The position numbers were made by a program, and so were the translations under genes. Below are positions 16,897 to 24,109 of a stretch of DNA of 64,000 nucleotides, piece after piece. The number at the start of each line of letters is the position of its first letter. The first letter of the stretch is position 1. A model generated the notes under the pieces. It did no database searches, had not been told where the DNA came from, and was given only the letters and a program-made list of their open reading frames with translations. This DNA is from Chloroflexota bacterium (GTDB taxonomy: Bacteria; Chloroflexota; UBA6077; FW602-bin22; CADDYW01): positions 1-64,000 of the forward strand of contig JAJPIK010000124.1 of NCBI GenBank assembly GCA_021324795.1. Direction: 5' to 3'.

Positions 16897-17813
16897 GCAC
16901 GCCAACCACGGCCCAGCCCGGTCAGTTCAGTCCGGAGATAGCCAAGCCCGAAATCTGGCAAGGACGTTCCCCAAACCCTCTAGTGCAGGCGCTCAGCCAG
17001 CTCGTCCGGCATCCGATGGGCGCCTTCGGTCTCGGAATCCTGGTGTTCCTAACTCTGATCAGTATTCTCGCTCCTCTGATCGCCCCTTTCGATCCGGCTG
17101 CGCAGCACCCGAGCGCTACCCTTCTGCCGCCCAAGCCGCCTTACCTGCTTGGCACCGACGAGTTTGGTCGGGATCTGCTCAGTCGGATCATCTACGGGGG
17201 GAGAATCTCGTTGCTCGTCGGCTTTGTCGCGGTCGCGCTCGGGGCGGGAGTGGGGGTGCCGTTGGGGCTCGTCGCTGGCTACTTTGGTGGTCGGTTAGAC
17301 AATGTGATTATGCGCAGCTGCGACTCCTTGCTTGCTTTGCCTGGCATCCTTTTGGCGATCGCGATCCTGGCAGTTCTGGGGACCGGCACGTTGCAGACCG
17401 CGCTCGCCCTCGGCATTGTCAGTGTTCCCGAATTCGCTCGCCTAATGCGGGCCACTGTGCTGCAAGAGCGCGAGCGCGAGTACGTCCTGGCCGCGCGGAG
17501 CGTCGGTACCGACGACCTCCACCTGATGCTGCGCCATGTCTTGCCGAACGCCTTTGGTCCGATCCTGGTTCAGCTCAGCCTGGCGATGAGTTTTGCCGTC
17601 CTCGCCGAGGCATCGCTGTCATTCCTGGGATTAGGAACCGGACCACCTACGCCCTCCTGGGGCGGCATGCTGCAGGAAAGCCGAGAATACCTGCGCCGGG
17701 ATCCCTGGTTCGGCATCTTCCCCGGCTTGGCCCTGGCCATCCTACTCCTCGGCCTGAATTACCTGTCGGAAGCCCTGCGGGATCTGCTGGACCCGCGGCT
17801 TCGGGATGATTAG
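16893..17813 (+). CDS. ABC transporter permease, DppC type
   Basis: 306 residues with the DppC N-terminal OppC_N segment (HPMGAFGLGILVFLTLISIL) and the landmark GTDEFGRDLLSRIIYGGRIS. The EAA loop is YVLAARSVGTDDLHLMLRHV. GTG 16893 overlaps the preceding stop in a GTGA pair. No DppD/DppF ATPase gene follows; the next gene is on the other strand. The importer must borrow ATPases from elsewhere, or they have been lost. Confidence 0.92.
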   Translation: MSTPTTAQPGQFSPEIAKPEIWQGRSPNPLVQALSQLVRHPMGAFGLGILVFLTLISILAPLIAPFDPAAQHPSATLLPPKPPYLLGTDEFGRDLLSRIIYGGRISLLVGFVAVALGAGVGVPLGLVAGYFGGRLDNVIMRSCDSLLALPGILLAIAILAVLGTGTLQTALALGIVSVPEFARLMRATVLQEREREYVLAARSVGTDDLHLMLRHVLPNAFGPILVQLSLAMSFAVLAEASLSFLGLGTGPPTPSWGGMLQESREYLRRDPWFGIFPGLALAILLLGLNYLSEALRDLLDPRLRDD

Positions 17814-17926
17814 CCTGGCCCCTTCACCGGGAGTAGGTGGAGAAGATCTGCAGCGCGGGGGCCCCAGAGGATACGGTGCCCTGCTGCAGTGCCACGACGC
17901 GAAAGAAAACTCGCGAATCATCCCGA

Positions 17927-18709
17927 TTAGCTGAACCACGCGCCACCGTTGACGTTCAGCAACTCGCCGGTGGTGAACCCCGCCAGTGGACTCGCCAGGT
18001 AAAGGATCGCCTCGGCGACCTCTTCGGCCAGGCCAAGACGTTGCACTGGTAGAATCTCGGCCCGCTCGCGCTTCTGCTGCTCGCTCATATTGCGCAGTAG
18101 CATCTCGGTTGCGATCGGACCGGGAGCGACAGCGTTCGCAGTGATGCCGTAGGGCGCGAGCTCGTAGGCAAGGGCCCGTGTGAAACCAATTACCGCTGCC
18201 TTGGCAGTGGCGTAGTCGGCGTCGGCCGGCAGTCCCGGAGCGCGCCCGAGAGTGTGGCCGGCTACGCCCGCGCGCGAGGCAAGGTTGATGATCCGCCCCC
18301 AACGCCGCTCGACCATGTGCGGAATCACCGCCCGGCTGCAGTAAAAGACGCTGTTCAGATTGGCGTTGAGGGTAAGCTGCCACTGCTCGTCAGTCATGTC
18401 GGCAATCATCGTCTTGTGGCCGCTGCGTCCCGCGTTGTTGACCAGGATGTCGATCCGGCCATACTGCTCGAGTGCCGCCCGGACGACCCGCTCGCAATCC
18501 GCCCGAGTGCCGACGTCGGCACTCATCGGGAGGACGTCGCCTCCCAAGGCCTCGATCTCCTCACTCACGGCGTCCAACGCTTCCTGCTCGCGCGCCGCGA
18601 CGACGACGGCCCTCGCGCCAGCCTGGGCGAATCGCAGCGCAGTTGCCCGACCAATTCCCCGCGAGCCACCAGTGACGATTGCCACCCGGTCCTTTAGTTG
18701 ATCACTCAT
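17927..18709 (-). CDS. SDR-family NAD(P)-dependent oxidoreductase
   Basis: 260 residues of the classical short-chain dehydrogenase fold. Cofactor motif TGGSRGIGRA at residues 14-23, ILVNNAGRSG, a catalytic serine in NLASRAG, YATAK (Tyr and Lys catalytic) and the PGPIATEM loop. It interconverts an alcohol and a ketone using NAD(P); the FabG-like sequence does not reveal the substrate. GGAGG lies about 12 bases before ATG 18709. Convergent with the Dpp operon. Confidence 0.9.
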   Translation of the reverse strand: MSDQLKDRVAIVTGGSRGIGRATALRFAQAGARAVVVAAREQEALDAVSEEIEALGGDVLPMSADVGTRADCERVVRAALEQYGRIDILVNNAGRSGHKTMIADMTDEQWQLTLNANLNSVFYCSRAVIPHMVERRWGRIINLASRAGVAGHTLGRAPGLPADADYATAKAAVIGFTRALAYELAPYGITANAVAPGPIATEMLLRNMSEQQKRERAEILPVQRLGLAEEVAEAILYLASPLAGFTTGELLNVNGGAWFS

Positions 18710-18873
18710 GCGTGTCGCGTACCTCCGCTTGTCCGTTTGAACTTGTTCGGATTATAAGCTCCTACCTACATTTGGGGGAGCCAACAGGTGCCATCCGTCG
18801 CCGTCGAATACCTAGTGTCTCGATGGTACAATCATGCCTGCCTGGCAATTCTTGTGGAGCCTGTCATGCTCAG

Positions 18874-19401
18874 ATGAACGATCAAATGCTCATTCTTTGC
18901 GACGATTTCGGGAATCCGACTGGGGAATATGCCCCCAAGGCTTTGTGCCATCTTGGCGAGGGCCGCCGTCACTTGGCGATCACGATTCTACTGTCCAATG
19001 AGAACGGCGAAGTGCTTCTTCAAAAGCGCAAGCACGAGCTTTTCGACGGCGTCTGGGATTTTACTGCCGCGACTCACGTCCTGCACCATCCTGACGGCAG
19101 TAACGAGAGCGTCGACGACGCGGCGACCCGTTGCCTCTGGGAGGAATACCAAATCGGGACAGTTCGCTTATCCGTGTCCGGGGCATTCGTCTATTTTGCT
19201 CGTTATGGCGACCGCTGTGAAAACGAGTATTGCCTACCTCTGGTGGGCGAGTTCAATGGTCGCTTCTCGCTCAACCCCAAGGTCGGCTACGAAGCTAAGT
19301 GGGTACCCCGGAACGAGTTCTTCGCGGACGTCGAAAGATCACCCGAAGTATACTCGCCATGGGCTGTCGAAGGGGTTAAGGTCCTGCGGATCAGCGTATG
19401 A
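18874..19401 (+). CDS. Nudix hydrolase, isopentenyl-diphosphate-isomerase-like but lacking its cysteine
   Basis: About 175 residues. The layout LLQKRKHELFDGVWDF, then a Nudix helix ATRCLWEEYQI with the EE pair, resembles IDI type 1 and MutT-like hydrolases. IDI needs a cysteine just after the G-W-x-x strand; here that segment reads FTAATHV, so isomerase activity is unlikely and diphosphate hydrolysis is more probable. The start is uncertain: ATG 18874 has a purine-rich GTGGAG about 15 bases upstream, and ATG 18886 or an earlier in-frame ATG at 18823 are alternatives. Confidence 0.7.
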   Translation: MNDQMLILCDDFGNPTGEYAPKALCHLGEGRRHLAITILLSNENGEVLLQKRKHELFDGVWDFTAATHVLHHPDGSNESVDDAATRCLWEEYQIGTVRLSVSGAFVYFARYGDRCENEYCLPLVGEFNGRFSLNPKVGYEAKWVPRNEFFADVERSPEVYSPWAVEGVKVLRISV

Positions 19402-20326
19402 GCAAATCTCCATTTCCATTCGGCACTCCGGCCAGCTCGCTGCTGCTCTGGGCCGGTTTCTCGATGATAACCCGGTGGGGATAAGGAAACTCGATACCCT
19501 CGGCGTCGAACGCCTTCTTCAGCCGCAAACGCAGTTCGCTGCCGACGTCCGCCTGACGCGTTGGCTTGGTCGTCGCCATGATCTTCAGTGAGATGCCCGA
19601 GTCGTCGAATGAGTCCACTTGGACCACTCTTGGCGGACTGCTGATCAACGGCGCCCACTCTGGATCCACCGCCAGCTCGTTCCCAACGCGATCGATCATC
19701 GCGCGCACCTGGTCCAGATCCGCTTCATAGCCCACCCTTAGGTTGAAATTGACCCGCGACCAGCCTCGCGACATGTTCGAGGCAACCCGCACTTCGCCGT
19801 TGGGCACGCTGTGGACCGTTCCATTAGCGTCGCGCAGCACCGTTCGCCGCAGGTTCACCTCTTCGACCACGCCGCTGACCCCGGCAATCTGAACCACGTC
19901 GCCCCGTCCATACTGATTTTCGAGCAAGATCAACAAACCGGCCATGAAGTCCCGAACCAGTGACTGCGCGCCAAAGCCGAGTGCTACACCGAGAACGCCA
20001 GCGCCCGCCAGGACCGGGGCGATCGGTACGCTCAGATCGGCGAGCACCATGAGTGCGCCGAGGATCAAAACGACGACTTCGGTCGTTCGAACGAGGACCG
20101 ATTGAAGGGTTTCCAAGCGTCTTGCCTGCTCTTCGGGCGTTAGGGTGGTGCTGTCGTTGCCATTCGGCGATGGCGCTCGCATACCCAACGCGAGCCCGGT
20201 CGGAATGACTCGTCGCGCGATCCGACGCGCCAGCCAGACTAACACGACAATAATTGCGATCTGCAACACGTGCGCGACCACGTCGCTAATCATCGACAAT
20301 CCATTCAATGGTTGAAGCTGCAGCAC
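19391..20326 (-). CDS. Small-conductance mechanosensitive channel (MscS family)
   Basis: 311 residues. Membrane helices occupy the first third; the pore helix and linker ALGFGAQSLVRDFMAGLLIL is the MscS signature, followed by the beta domain (YGRGDVVQIAGVSGVVEEV, RDANGTVHSVPNGEV) and a cytoplasmic cage. It releases solutes under hypo-osmotic stress. GTG 20326 is chosen as start because AGGAGGT stands 9 bases upstream; the earlier in-frame ATGs lie in repeat-like DNA. The stop overlaps the Nudix gene's 3' end by 11 bases. Confidence 0.9.
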   Translation of the reverse strand: MLQLQPLNGLSMISDVVAHVLQIAIIVVLVWLARRIARRVIPTGLALGMRAPSPNGNDSTTLTPEEQARRLETLQSVLVRTTEVVVLILGALMVLADLSVPIAPVLAGAGVLGVALGFGAQSLVRDFMAGLLILLENQYGRGDVVQIAGVSGVVEEVNLRRTVLRDANGTVHSVPNGEVRVASNMSRGWSRVNFNLRVGYEADLDQVRAMIDRVGNELAVDPEWAPLISSPPRVVQVDSFDDSGISLKIMATTKPTRQADVGSELRLRLKKAFDAEGIEFPYPHRVIIEKPAQSSSELAGVPNGNGDLLIR

Positions 20327-20414
20327 CTTTGCGCCACCTCCTGGGTTTCCTATCAATCTTACCGTAATGTAAACGGACGTGGAGGGATCGAAAAGTAACG
20401 CACAGCCCATGGGG

Positions 20415-20487
20415 GCCACCACGGCAGATGAAATCGGCAGGCCGCCCTCACCCTAACCTTCTCCCAGAGGGAGAGGAAATTTCTGAG
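20415..20487 (+). repeat. Dispersed repeat, copy 2
   Basis: Blocks in order: CCACCACGGCAGATGAAATC, GGCAGGCCGCCCTCACCC, a palindromic core CCTTCTCCCAGAGGGAGAGG and the tail AAATTTCTGAGTAGGACA. The order and spacing match copies 1 and 3. It lies in the gap between the MscS start and the serine hydrolase stop. Confidence 0.7.
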
Positions 20488-20501
20488 TAGGACAAAAATG
20501 A

Positions 20502-21587
20502 TTAGATTATCCCACCGCGCCCGGCGGCGGCTAAGATCTGCGCTCCGATCTCTGGTCCTCGACGGATTAGCCAGCCATTGTCCGAGGTGCGGGTGCCGAG
20601 AATGGCCCAGGCGGCGTTCACGATGGGATCGACCCAGGCAACGCAGCCGGAGGCCCCGGCGTGACCGTAGGAGCTCGGGCTGGCTTGAGTGGGCGCCCAA
20701 TGGGGCTGCTTTTTGTCGCGGATTTCGGGTCCGAGCCCCCACGGGCAGAGCGGCCAGAGCAGTGGCGGTGTGTAGCCGCCACCGAGGTCGTCATTCTGAT
20801 TGCGAATCGCTTCGTCGAGCAGCGCCGGGGAGAGAAAATTGGCGGGCAGGAATCCATGGAATGCCTGGATCAGGGTAAGTGCCCCCGCTGGGGTGATGAG
20901 CAGACCGGCCCAGGGCAAGGCCAGGAACTGCCAAAAGGTCGAGTTGAACGGCTCCAGTGGAGTACCACGGAAGGGGCCACGTACATCGGCAATGACGGCG
21001 GCTGGACGCGGGGGCACCGCGCCAAGATAGCCTTCGATGCCCAATGGAAGGAGCACTAGGTCGTACAGCAGCTCGGCAAATCGCTGACCTGTTCGTTGCT
21101 CGACAATCAAGGCCAACAGACCGTAACCGACGTTGCTGTACTGAACGCGCGTATCGGGCGGCCAGCGTAGCGGGGTTTGGAGGCAGGCCTGAGCTAAGGT
21201 TGGCCAGTCGAGACCGGGGCCATAGAGCGAGTCGGCGTCAATCGGGTCCAATGGCAGGCCGCTGCGGTGACTAAGCAATCGGCGCACCGTGACCCCTGTT
21301 TGGCCAGCCACCGCCGACGGCAGCAGTTGACCAAGCGGATCGTCCAGACCAATCTCGCCGCGGTCGATCAGGCGCAGCACGGCCAGCGCAGTAGCAAGCT
21401 TCGTAATCGACGCGACCGGAAAGAGGCTGTTGCGCTCCAACGGCTGTCCCATCGCGTCGCTCCCCCGCACCAACGTTTGCACCGGGGCCATGCCGACCTG
21501 GACTAGGACGATCATGCCAGGAACGCCGAACTTCGAGAGCGTTTCGTCGACCAACGGTGCTAGCCCGGCCAGGGGTTGCTCAAGCAT
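20502..21587 (-). CDS. Serine hydrolase of the beta-lactamase class C/esterase family
   Basis: 361 residues. Three catalytic motifs are present: SITK (Ser60, Lys63), YSN (Tyr150-Asn152) and a C-terminal HAG in place of KTG, as in class C-type esterases and D-aminopeptidases. The HAG variant and the absence of a signal peptide argue for a cytoplasmic esterase or peptidase over a true beta-lactamase. ATG 21587 opens directly on the fold. Confidence 0.88.
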   Translation of the reverse strand: MLEQPLAGLAPLVDETLSKFGVPGMIVLVQVGMAPVQTLVRGSDAMGQPLERNSLFPVASITKLATALAVLRLIDRGEIGLDDPLGQLLPSAVAGQTGVTVRRLLSHRSGLPLDPIDADSLYGPGLDWPTLAQACLQTPLRWPPDTRVQYSNVGYGLLALIVEQRTGQRFAELLYDLVLLPLGIEGYLGAVPPRPAAVIADVRGPFRGTPLEPFNSTFWQFLALPWAGLLITPAGALTLIQAFHGFLPANFLSPALLDEAIRNQNDDLGGGYTPPLLWPLCPWGLGPEIRDKKQPHWAPTQASPSSYGHAGASGCVAWVDPIVNAAWAILGTRTSDNGWLIRRGPEIGAQILAAAGRGGII

Positions 21588-21841
21588 GAGAGGACGTCGT
21601 CAACGGCGCGGATTCCCGCTTAGCCATCCGATCATAGTGGACAGTGTCGAAGTGCTGTCGGTTCAACTGAAGCGCCATTGCCCTTCTCCTCGCTTCATTA
21701 TACAAGGAATCCCCCAATCGCCGGCGCAGCCTCGGCTAACCGATCATCATCCTGATATGATAGTGATCGATAACCAGGGATCAGTGACCAGTGGCCGGTT
21801 AATTCATTCCAGGCGGTGAGGCTTCCCTGACGCCGATTCGT

Positions 21842-22423
21842 CTAAGGAGGCGACAAGGGCCGTGCCTCCGATTGCTCGCTATGCCTATCCTTGGCTATCG
21901 CTTGTTCCAGGATGAGCGCCATCGCGTCGAACCTCCGCGGCTCGAATGGACCACCATACTGGAATATCACCCGACCATGCCGGTCGAGCAGGTAGACCCA
22001 GGTGTCGCTCTCGGAGCCGGCCCCCAGGGCTTCACGAAGGTTGTCCCACATGGTATAGACTGTCACTACGTCGTCTCGCTGACGCGACGATCCCCCCGGG
22101 TCCGATTCCGAACCCAAGCCCGTACTAACCATCAGGTTAACCCCACGGATGATGAGCACGACCAGGCTGGCAACCTCCGGATTCTGATCAAAGCGCACCG
22201 CGAAGGCGTGATACCATGCGTCAGCCTCGGGCCGCGCGCGATCGCTGAAGCTCAGGACGAGAAAGGCGAACTTCCCTTGGACGTCTTTCGGGAGCGTCAC
22301 CCGGCGACCGCAGAGCGACGTTCCGTGCATCGTCGGGAACGTTTGCCCGACAATTGATCGTCGTTCGCCGCCATCTCGCGTTCCAGCGTGCCGACAGCCA
22401 AAATGATTGACAAAGCAGGACAT
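21842..22423 (-). CDS. Thioredoxin-fold-like protein of unknown function
   Basis: 193 residues. VGQTFPTMHGTSLCGRRVTL followed by GKFAFLVLSFSDRARPEADA and VYLLDRHGRVIFQYGG has the beta-strand and loop order of redoxin/ATP10-like proteins, but the CxxC is replaced by SDRA, so it is not an oxidoreductase of the usual kind. AAGGAG lies 7 bases before ATG 22423. The last residues (HSEQSEARPL) are encoded by sequence of the type found in dispersed intergenic repeats, so the C-terminus may have been extended. Divergent from the PadR gene and may share its operator. Confidence 0.55.
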   Translation of the reverse strand: MSCFVNHFGCRHAGTRDGGERRSIVGQTFPTMHGTSLCGRRVTLPKDVQGKFAFLVLSFSDRARPEADAWYHAFAVRFDQNPEVASLVVLIIRGVNLMVSTGLGSESDPGGSSRQRDDVVTVYTMWDNLREALGAGSESDTWVYLLDRHGRVIFQYGGPFEPRRFDAMALILEQAIAKDRHSEQSEARPLSPP

Positions 22424-22512
22424 TATTTCTCCTTCGCCATCGCCTTCACCTCGACACGCAAGCGTTGGGACCAGGTGGCCTTCATGGATCAACCGGTCCC
22501 AATGCAAAAATA

Positions 22513-22540
22513 TTGACAGCCATTACCATGAGCGTATGAT
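22513..22540 (+). promoter_or_regulatory. Sigma70-like promoter of the PadR gene
   Basis: TTGACA at 22513-22518 (perfect -35), a 16-base spacer, and TATGAT at 22535-22540. The -10 box abuts the first operator box, and the predicted transcription start falls inside the operator array, as expected for an autorepressed gene. Confidence 0.75.
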
Positions 22541-22585
22541 AGATCACGATATATCACGATATAGCACGCTATATCGTGATATATC
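22540..22585. promoter_or_regulatory. Four-box palindromic operator array upstream of PadR
   Basis: Four overlapping 14-base palindromes of the form TATATC-N2-GATATA occur at 22540-22553 (one mismatch), 22550-22563 (perfect), 22560-22573 (TATAGC/GCTATA) and 22570-22583 (perfect). Centres are exactly 10 bases apart. Together 22548-22565 and 22568-22585 form a perfect 18-base inverted repeat with a 2-base centre. AT-rich palindromes of this kind are typical targets of winged-helix repressors. Confidence 0.8.
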
Positions 22586-22640
22586 AACATCGACTTGGGA
22601 TTAATGATTGACGGATTAGTGATTGACAAGGAGACAGGCA

Positions 22641-23255
22641 ATGTTTGGTCCATGGTCTGCCCGCCGAGGACGGTTCGGCGGTGCTTTTGGTCCTTTTGGC
22701 GCTTTTGGCGAAGCCTGGGAAGAAGCCTGGCAAAATTGGATGCGCTCGGGTCCCTGGGGAGGTGGCCAGGGACGACGGGTCGATCGCGGCGACATGAAGT
22801 ACCTGATTCTGACCGTTTTGAAAGACGGACCGAAGCACGGCTACGAGATCATGCGCGAGATTGAGCAGCGCGCGCACGGTATCTATACGCCGAGTCCGGG
22901 AACGATCTACCCGACCCTTCAGCTCCTGGAAGACATGGGCTACGTCCGCTCACAAGAAGTCGAGCAGCGGCGCGTCTACGAGCTTACCGAGGCCGGTCGT
23001 ACTTATCTGAGCGAGCACCAGGAAGCAGCGAATGAGGCCTGGCGGCAATTCGAAGAGCCCCCCTGGCGGAAGGTGTTCCCTGGCTTCGGCAATGAAGAGC
23101 AGCGCCAGCTTCGCAATGAACTCTTTGACCTGGCGCGCACCCTTTTTACCGGCGGACGCATCTTTCGCGCCGACCCGGCGACGCTGGCCAAGGTCCGTGA
23201 GATCATCCGCAACGCCCGCCAGCAGATCGACGCGGCATTGACTACGTACGTTTGA
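22641..23255 (+). CDS. PadR-family transcriptional regulator
   Basis: 204 residues. A Gly/Phe/Trp-rich leader of about 45 residues precedes the PadR winged helix: MKYLILTVLKDGPKHGYEIM, then SPGTIYPTLQLLEDMGYV and the wing RRVYELTEAGRTYL, followed by a C-terminal helical dimerisation arm. Such proteins are small-molecule-responsive repressors, often autoregulated and controlling exporters or stress genes. AAGGAG lies 7 bases before ATG 22641. The operator array upstream supports autoregulation and possible control of the divergent thioredoxin-like gene. Confidence 0.93.
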   Translation: MFGPWSARRGRFGGAFGPFGAFGEAWEEAWQNWMRSGPWGGGQGRRVDRGDMKYLILTVLKDGPKHGYEIMREIEQRAHGIYTPSPGTIYPTLQLLEDMGYVRSQEVEQRRVYELTEAGRTYLSEHQEAANEAWRQFEEPPWRKVFPGFGNEEQRQLRNELFDLARTLFTGGRIFRADPATLAKVREIIRNARQQIDAALTTYV

Positions 23256-23413
23256 GGTGGTGTGTTGGTGGGCGGAGCAATGCTCTTGACCACCGGTAGG
23301 TGGAGTGCGAGGCCGCCGGCCAGGCCCAGCTTTTGGATCACGTCCCGCCGCGTCGGTCGCACTCCGTATTCTCCGGAGAGCGCATCTCTTGGTTCGATGC
23401 GCTCTCCGCCCAA
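23256..23413 (-). pseudogene. Remnant of a second PqqD-type Tat-anchored protein
   Basis: On the reverse strand, downstream of the PqqD fusion gene, is a readable segment TRRDVIQKLGLAGGLALHLP continuing VVKSIAPPTNTPPQT. It matches the Tat/hydrophobic block of the neighbouring protein position by position (RR, a Gly-rich hydrophobic run, LPxVxSI, Pro). No intact PqqD domain precedes it and no cysteine-rich tail follows, because the frame runs antisense into padR. It is probably a decayed paralogue. Confidence 0.5.
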
Positions 23414-23504
23414 AGCCAGAAAACCGATGAGTTGGCGGAGAGCAACACGGGTTTACCGCGGCAGATATCGCTGACATCTGCACTCACTGCGTAGCATCTT
23501 GCTG

Positions 23505-24074
23505 CTATGCGGTGGGCACGCAGTTGCAGGTATCGCCCACCTGCTGGAGCGTACACTTACTCGTACCCGGTGGGAAGTCGCTGCTGGGCCCGGTCTGAAT
23601 GCAACATTGAGACATCTGGCCAGTGCCGAACCCGCAGGGCTCCACTGAGTTGAAGACTTTGCACGGATCACCACATCCACCAGCCGACCCTGCCATGACC
23701 GGCTCGGGGACGAGGATGGAGTAAACCGTGGGCAAGGCAACCACGATTCCCGCCCCCACTGCCGCACGCCGCAGCAGTGTTCGCCGGGAGACGCCCCCTT
23801 CGTTCGTCGGTCTGGTCAATGGCTCTGCGAGGAGATGCGCCTTCTCAAGCTCCTCGAGTCCTTTCCAGACGACATTCTCATCGGACGGCAGGTTCAACTT
23901 CTCTGCCAGAACCTTGGCCATGGTCTCGGTGTCCGTATTACCGTCGCAGTGACGCCACAGTAGCGCTGCCGCCGGATTCAGCATGTGTGCCTCATCCTGC
24001 TGCCGATCATAGATGACGAGCTCACCTTCCAGATCCTCGATAAGGAGCTCGTCGTGCCGTGCGCGCGGAAACAT
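23505..24074 (-). CDS. PqqD-like domain fused to a Tat signal and an eight-cysteine C-terminal domain
   Basis: 189 residues in three parts. Residues 8-88 match the PqqD/RRE winged-helix fold (ELVIYDRQQDEAHMLNPAAA, ALLWRHCDGNTD, LEELEKAHLLAEPL). Residues 96-128 are an internal twin-arginine and hydrophobic segment (GVSRRTLLRRAAVGAGIVVA). The last 60 residues hold exactly eight cysteines (134, 138, 147, 157, 158, 174, 183, 185), including a CC pair, before a PPG turn. ATG 24074 is chosen because AGGAG lies 8 bases upstream. A cytoplasmic peptide-recognition domain joined to an exported cysteine-rich tail is unusual. Known PqqD domains present peptides to modifying enzymes; the tail could be the modified product. 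The role is inference. Confidence 0.75.
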   Translation of the reverse strand: MFPRARHDELLIEDLEGELVIYDRQQDEAHMLNPAAALLWRHCDGNTDTETMAKVLAEKLNLPSDENVVWKGLEELEKAHLLAEPLTRPTNEGGVSRRTLLRRAAVGAGIVVALPTVYSILVPEPVMAGSAGGCGDPCKVFNSVEPCGFGTGQMSQCCIQTGPSSDFPPGTSKCTLQQVGDTCNCVPTA

Positions 24075-24109
24075 AACCATTCTCCTTTCGATCGGCGTCC
24101 CACCGGGCG

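Noticed and set aside
17814-17926. GC-rich gap between the Dpp operon and SDR gene as another dispersed repeat copy
   Set aside because: Only a short CTTCACCGGGAGTAGG-like piece resembles the family; the flanking blocks are missing.
20502-21587. Serine hydrolase as an antibiotic-resistance beta-lactamase
   Set aside because: The third motif is HAG, not KTG, and there is no signal peptide, which suits an esterase or peptidase better.
23003-23255. Extension of the PqqD remnant antisense through padR
   Set aside because: The frame is open, but padR is a complete gene on the other strand with its own promoter and ribosome site; nothing supports coding on both.
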